DNA of 64,000 nucleotides from Chionis minor. Its lineage: Eukaryota; Chordata; Aves; Charadriiformes; Chionididae. The position numbers and the translations under genes are program-made. The notes under the pieces were generated by a model. That model saw only the letters and a program-made list of their open reading frames with translations. It had not been told where the DNA came from and did no database searches. The stretch lies in the NCBI GenBank assembly GCA_013398295.1, contig VZSF01003481.1, positions 54,075 through 118,074 on the forward strand, read 5' to 3'. How positions within the stretch are numbered: the first letter of the stretch is position 1; each line of letters begins with the position of its first letter. Below, piece after piece: positions 61,209 to 64,000 of this stretch.

Positions 61209-64000
61209 CTTTCTCCCTGTTATTATCATGGGGACTTGGTTGCCCCATCAAGAAGTGCTGCTCAGTTTTGAATACATTTCTCGGCAGGACGTAGGGAAGT
61301 GCTTTTATCGCCAACCAGAGACAGAGAGGTCGGGCACAGAAGGTTTAGGGTCTGATTTTCAAAGGATGAGCCAAGTGGGCACTTCTCTGTAGCTCTGGAC
61401 ATCTTTTCCTGAGTCTGTGATGGAGGAGAGAAAAGTGAGTCTTCCCAGTCCCACCGAGTCATTCACCCTCAGGTTCCAAACTCTGGATGAAAGACAAGGC
61501 TGTCTCCCTGCTGGGCAAGGCCAAGGACACAGAAGTCCAGAACACAGAATATGTATTTTTATTACTATTTACTATAAACTGATGACGGCGTTGGAGCAGT
61601 GCTATCGTCACTGCTTCTACAAAAAGTGTGAAGGGAGGGCAGCTGGGGAGGGAGGAACATGATGGCTCCCTTGTCTCTCTTTCTCTCTCCTGCCATGACA
61701 CTTTCTCTTTTTCCCCAAAATGGGGAATGGGGTGACACTGCCCCGCTGCCGCCCGGTCCCCATCAGCAGGGCTGTGCACAGGGAGAGGAGGCGAGGGCTC
61801 TGCCACCCTTCCCAGGGAGGCATCACCCTGGGGCAAAGTCCTCAGGGCTCAGCCCCTGTTCCCTGTCCCCTCGCCCTGCAGCCAGCCCAGTCTCCTTGGG
61901 GGATGCTAATGAGGTCCTAGCCCCTCAGAAACCCCATGGCCACTCCTTCTCCAAAGGGAATGCTGCTCTTGGTGGGGTACAGGAGGTTTTCGGTATCAGC
62001 TGTGGAAGCATCAGGCAGCATTGCCCAGCACTGCTCAGAGGCCAAGTCAGCAGAGGAATAATTGGCAGGTTTTGCCACTCTCAAGCAGTGCAAGAGACAA
62101 ACTGCTTGACTTCTAGCTTATTTCCAAAATAGAACGCTGACTATAAGTTGCCTTCTTTAGGAGAAGAACGATGACAGTAGTAATAAATTGTACACGTTTA
62201 TTTTTGAGTTTGCAAATGAGTAAATGTCGAGCGATGGTTGGGAAGAAAACAAACAAACCCTGGCAAGCAGCTATTTTTATAGGATAGTTTTGTGTTGAAA
62301 TTTCTATAAGTTGGCAACAGAGTCGTCATGAGACCTTTTATCCCGATAAGACCATGCCAAAATCTTCAGGAAACATCTTGCGCGTTTAATTTTTTATTTA
62401 CAAAAATGGGGGGAAGGAGGGGAACAAAGGCTAGGGGGAATGTTTGCAGACGTGCAGTGTCTGCTTTGTAAGGCACCAAATCCTTTTTATTCTGTGGATG
62501 TAAATTGGACTTTTTCCAAACGTGCCACTTGCTAAGTTCAAATCTGGGGTAGCTCTAAGTCAGGCCTTGCACCGGATTTGCTTGCAGGCTGGGGAGGGAG
62601 ATGTCACCAGGCAGAGTAAGCAAAGATCACGAACCTTAAGGACCAGTCTGGGATATCTCACCTTTAAGGTCAATGAGCCTGTTGAGAGAAGACTGGCTCT
62701 CCAGTCTATCCAAGCACAGTCGTTTGAAAGAGAAGTAGTCAAAACTCTGACAGTCATGTTGTCCCTGCCTCCTGCTTCCCTGTCAGCCCCCAAACAAGGT
62801 CTGCTCATGAGAAGCACGGAGCCAAGATGACGTCTGCTGCCTCCGTGGCTGCAGCTCCAGGCCCAGTCCTCGGAAGTGACTTCTTTATCAATGTTTGCTG
62901 CTTGTGTTTAATGTCTAGGAAATGTCTGGACTTTCTTAGACTTCCCACTATGTCATGAAATTGCTGCTGTGTGCATGCATGCATGTGCCCATCCCTAAAA
63001 CCTGCACTATGAAGAAAACATTTTAGAATTAATTGTTGGCTTATGAAGAAAAAGTATTTTATGCTTTTAAAAAATCTAGAGCCCTTGATGCTGCCCCAGG
63101 TAGTTTCTGGTTAATAAGACATGTGAAAATTGTATTTATTAGAGTTGTTCTTTTGAAATCTGTCATTTAGTTTGCCTGCAGAGGGGAGGAAAGGGTTACC
63201 TACTCTGCAAGAACGGAAATCTAAGACGGGAGCTTTATAACTGGCTCTGTGATGTGAACATTAGATAGTAATGTCTCAAAACTAAACTATTTAAGCAGCT
63301 CCAGTTTCTATGATAAATTGACTTTAGCATGTTTGCAACCAAAGGGACAGCTGCTTCCCGAAGAGCCTTTCTTAATGTTTAGAAAGATTAACTGGTTTTG
63401 TGTTGAGATTATCGAGATCATCTTGGTGTGTTTATTTCATTTTGATTTGTTGACTTGTTTTCTTTGTAATGATAATAACTTAGCTTTAGGAGCATCTTTT
63501 CCTTGATTTTACTCCCTTTATTAAACTCAGTTTCTTTTAGTAAATAGGGGCTGTGTGTGTGTGTGAGAAATGGATGCCAGTTGGCCATCTGAAAGCTTGA
63601 CCACCTCCTCCAAATTTTCCCACAGTTCCCTCGCTAAAGATTTATAGCGAATTCCGCAATTTTCACGCACGTGTGCAGTTGCAAGTAGCTCACCGATGTT
63701 CCCAATGGAATTTGTTGCAAGTTCAAGCACTGAGGGAAATTTTCAAAACAGTTTGTGAGTAGCACACAGTAAGTCATCTGAGTATTTCAGAGGTGGTTTG
63801 TAGAGGTCACACCTGGGCCTGAGCAGCAGGTTGGTCTCCAGTAAAGATCTCTTGAAGAACCCCACATGCTCACCCAAAAGCATGTGCCTTATTTACATTC
63901 AAGACATGGCTGCACCATGAAGTTCAAATTAAAACCCTGAGGCATCAGTCACTAATTAGCTTCTGTGCTCATTGCATACCTATGGAGCCCACTCTAGGCA
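61209..64000. other. Intergenic to window end
   Basis: No gene recognised. By gene order ESRP1 should lie further right on the minus strand, so its 3' UTR might begin here, but I see no matching coding exon. A short TGCA run lies at 62971-62985 and a GT run at 63552-63564. Confidence 0.45.
63552..63564. repeat. Short (GT)n microsatellite
   Basis: Six and a half GT units. Confidence 0.8.

Noticed and set aside
1..64000. CRISPR arrays, operons, bacterial mobile systems
   Set aside because: No regularly spaced direct repeats with unique spacers, no bacterial-style gene packing; this is vertebrate nuclear DNA.
42446..64000. Terminal exons of ESRP1 on the minus strand
   Set aside because: Expected from gene order but no matching coding sequence could be recognised; probably outside the window.

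Overview
This is vertebrate nuclear DNA, almost certainly from a bird. It has a compact split gene with GT-AG introns, CR1 LINE copies with the typical decayed ATTCTATG-type 3' tails, and avian-type endogenous retroviral solo LTRs. It has no mammalian SINEs. Most long open frames are chance or lie in repeats; the real coding sequence is in short exons on the minus strand. Layout: 1-350 is a GC/CpG-rich edge, probably the promoter side of the next gene. 351-7230 is intergenic and holds three solo LTRs, each with a perfect 5-bp target-site duplication. About 7230-12886 is the 3' UTR and downstream flank of the main gene, with a CR1 copy at 8776-9117. 12887-39013 carries 18 exons of DPY19L4 on the minus strand. 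41870-42730 is the CpG-island promoter of that gene, interrupted by a 108-base assembly gap that probably hides exon 1. 42730-64000 is about 21 kb in which I recognise no gene; it holds a young CR1 copy with an open frame (60567-61208), a 217-base gap and simple repeats. DPY19L4 was rebuilt exon by exon. All 17 junctions between the 18 located exons use GT-AG and keep frame, giving 720 codons from an in-frame ATG at 39011-39013, close to the roughly 720 aa expected for the vertebrate protein. The product is a multi-pass ER membrane protein of the DPY-19 C-mannosyltransferase family (GT-C fold). From remembered amniote gene order (ESRP1 - DPY19L4 - INTS8, all the same direction), INTS8 should lie just left of base 1, matching the CpG-rich left edge, and ESRP1 beyond base 64000; neither is directly visible. 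I found no clearly new biological system. The points most worth a second look are the cluster of solo LTRs, including an oppositely oriented related pair, between DPY19L4 and the presumed INTS8 promoter; the Asp in place of the family's catalytic-loop Glu in DPY19L4; the unresolved DPY19L4 start; an ancient amniote CR1 relic just upstream of the coding exons; and a small protein-like frame at 50231-50341.
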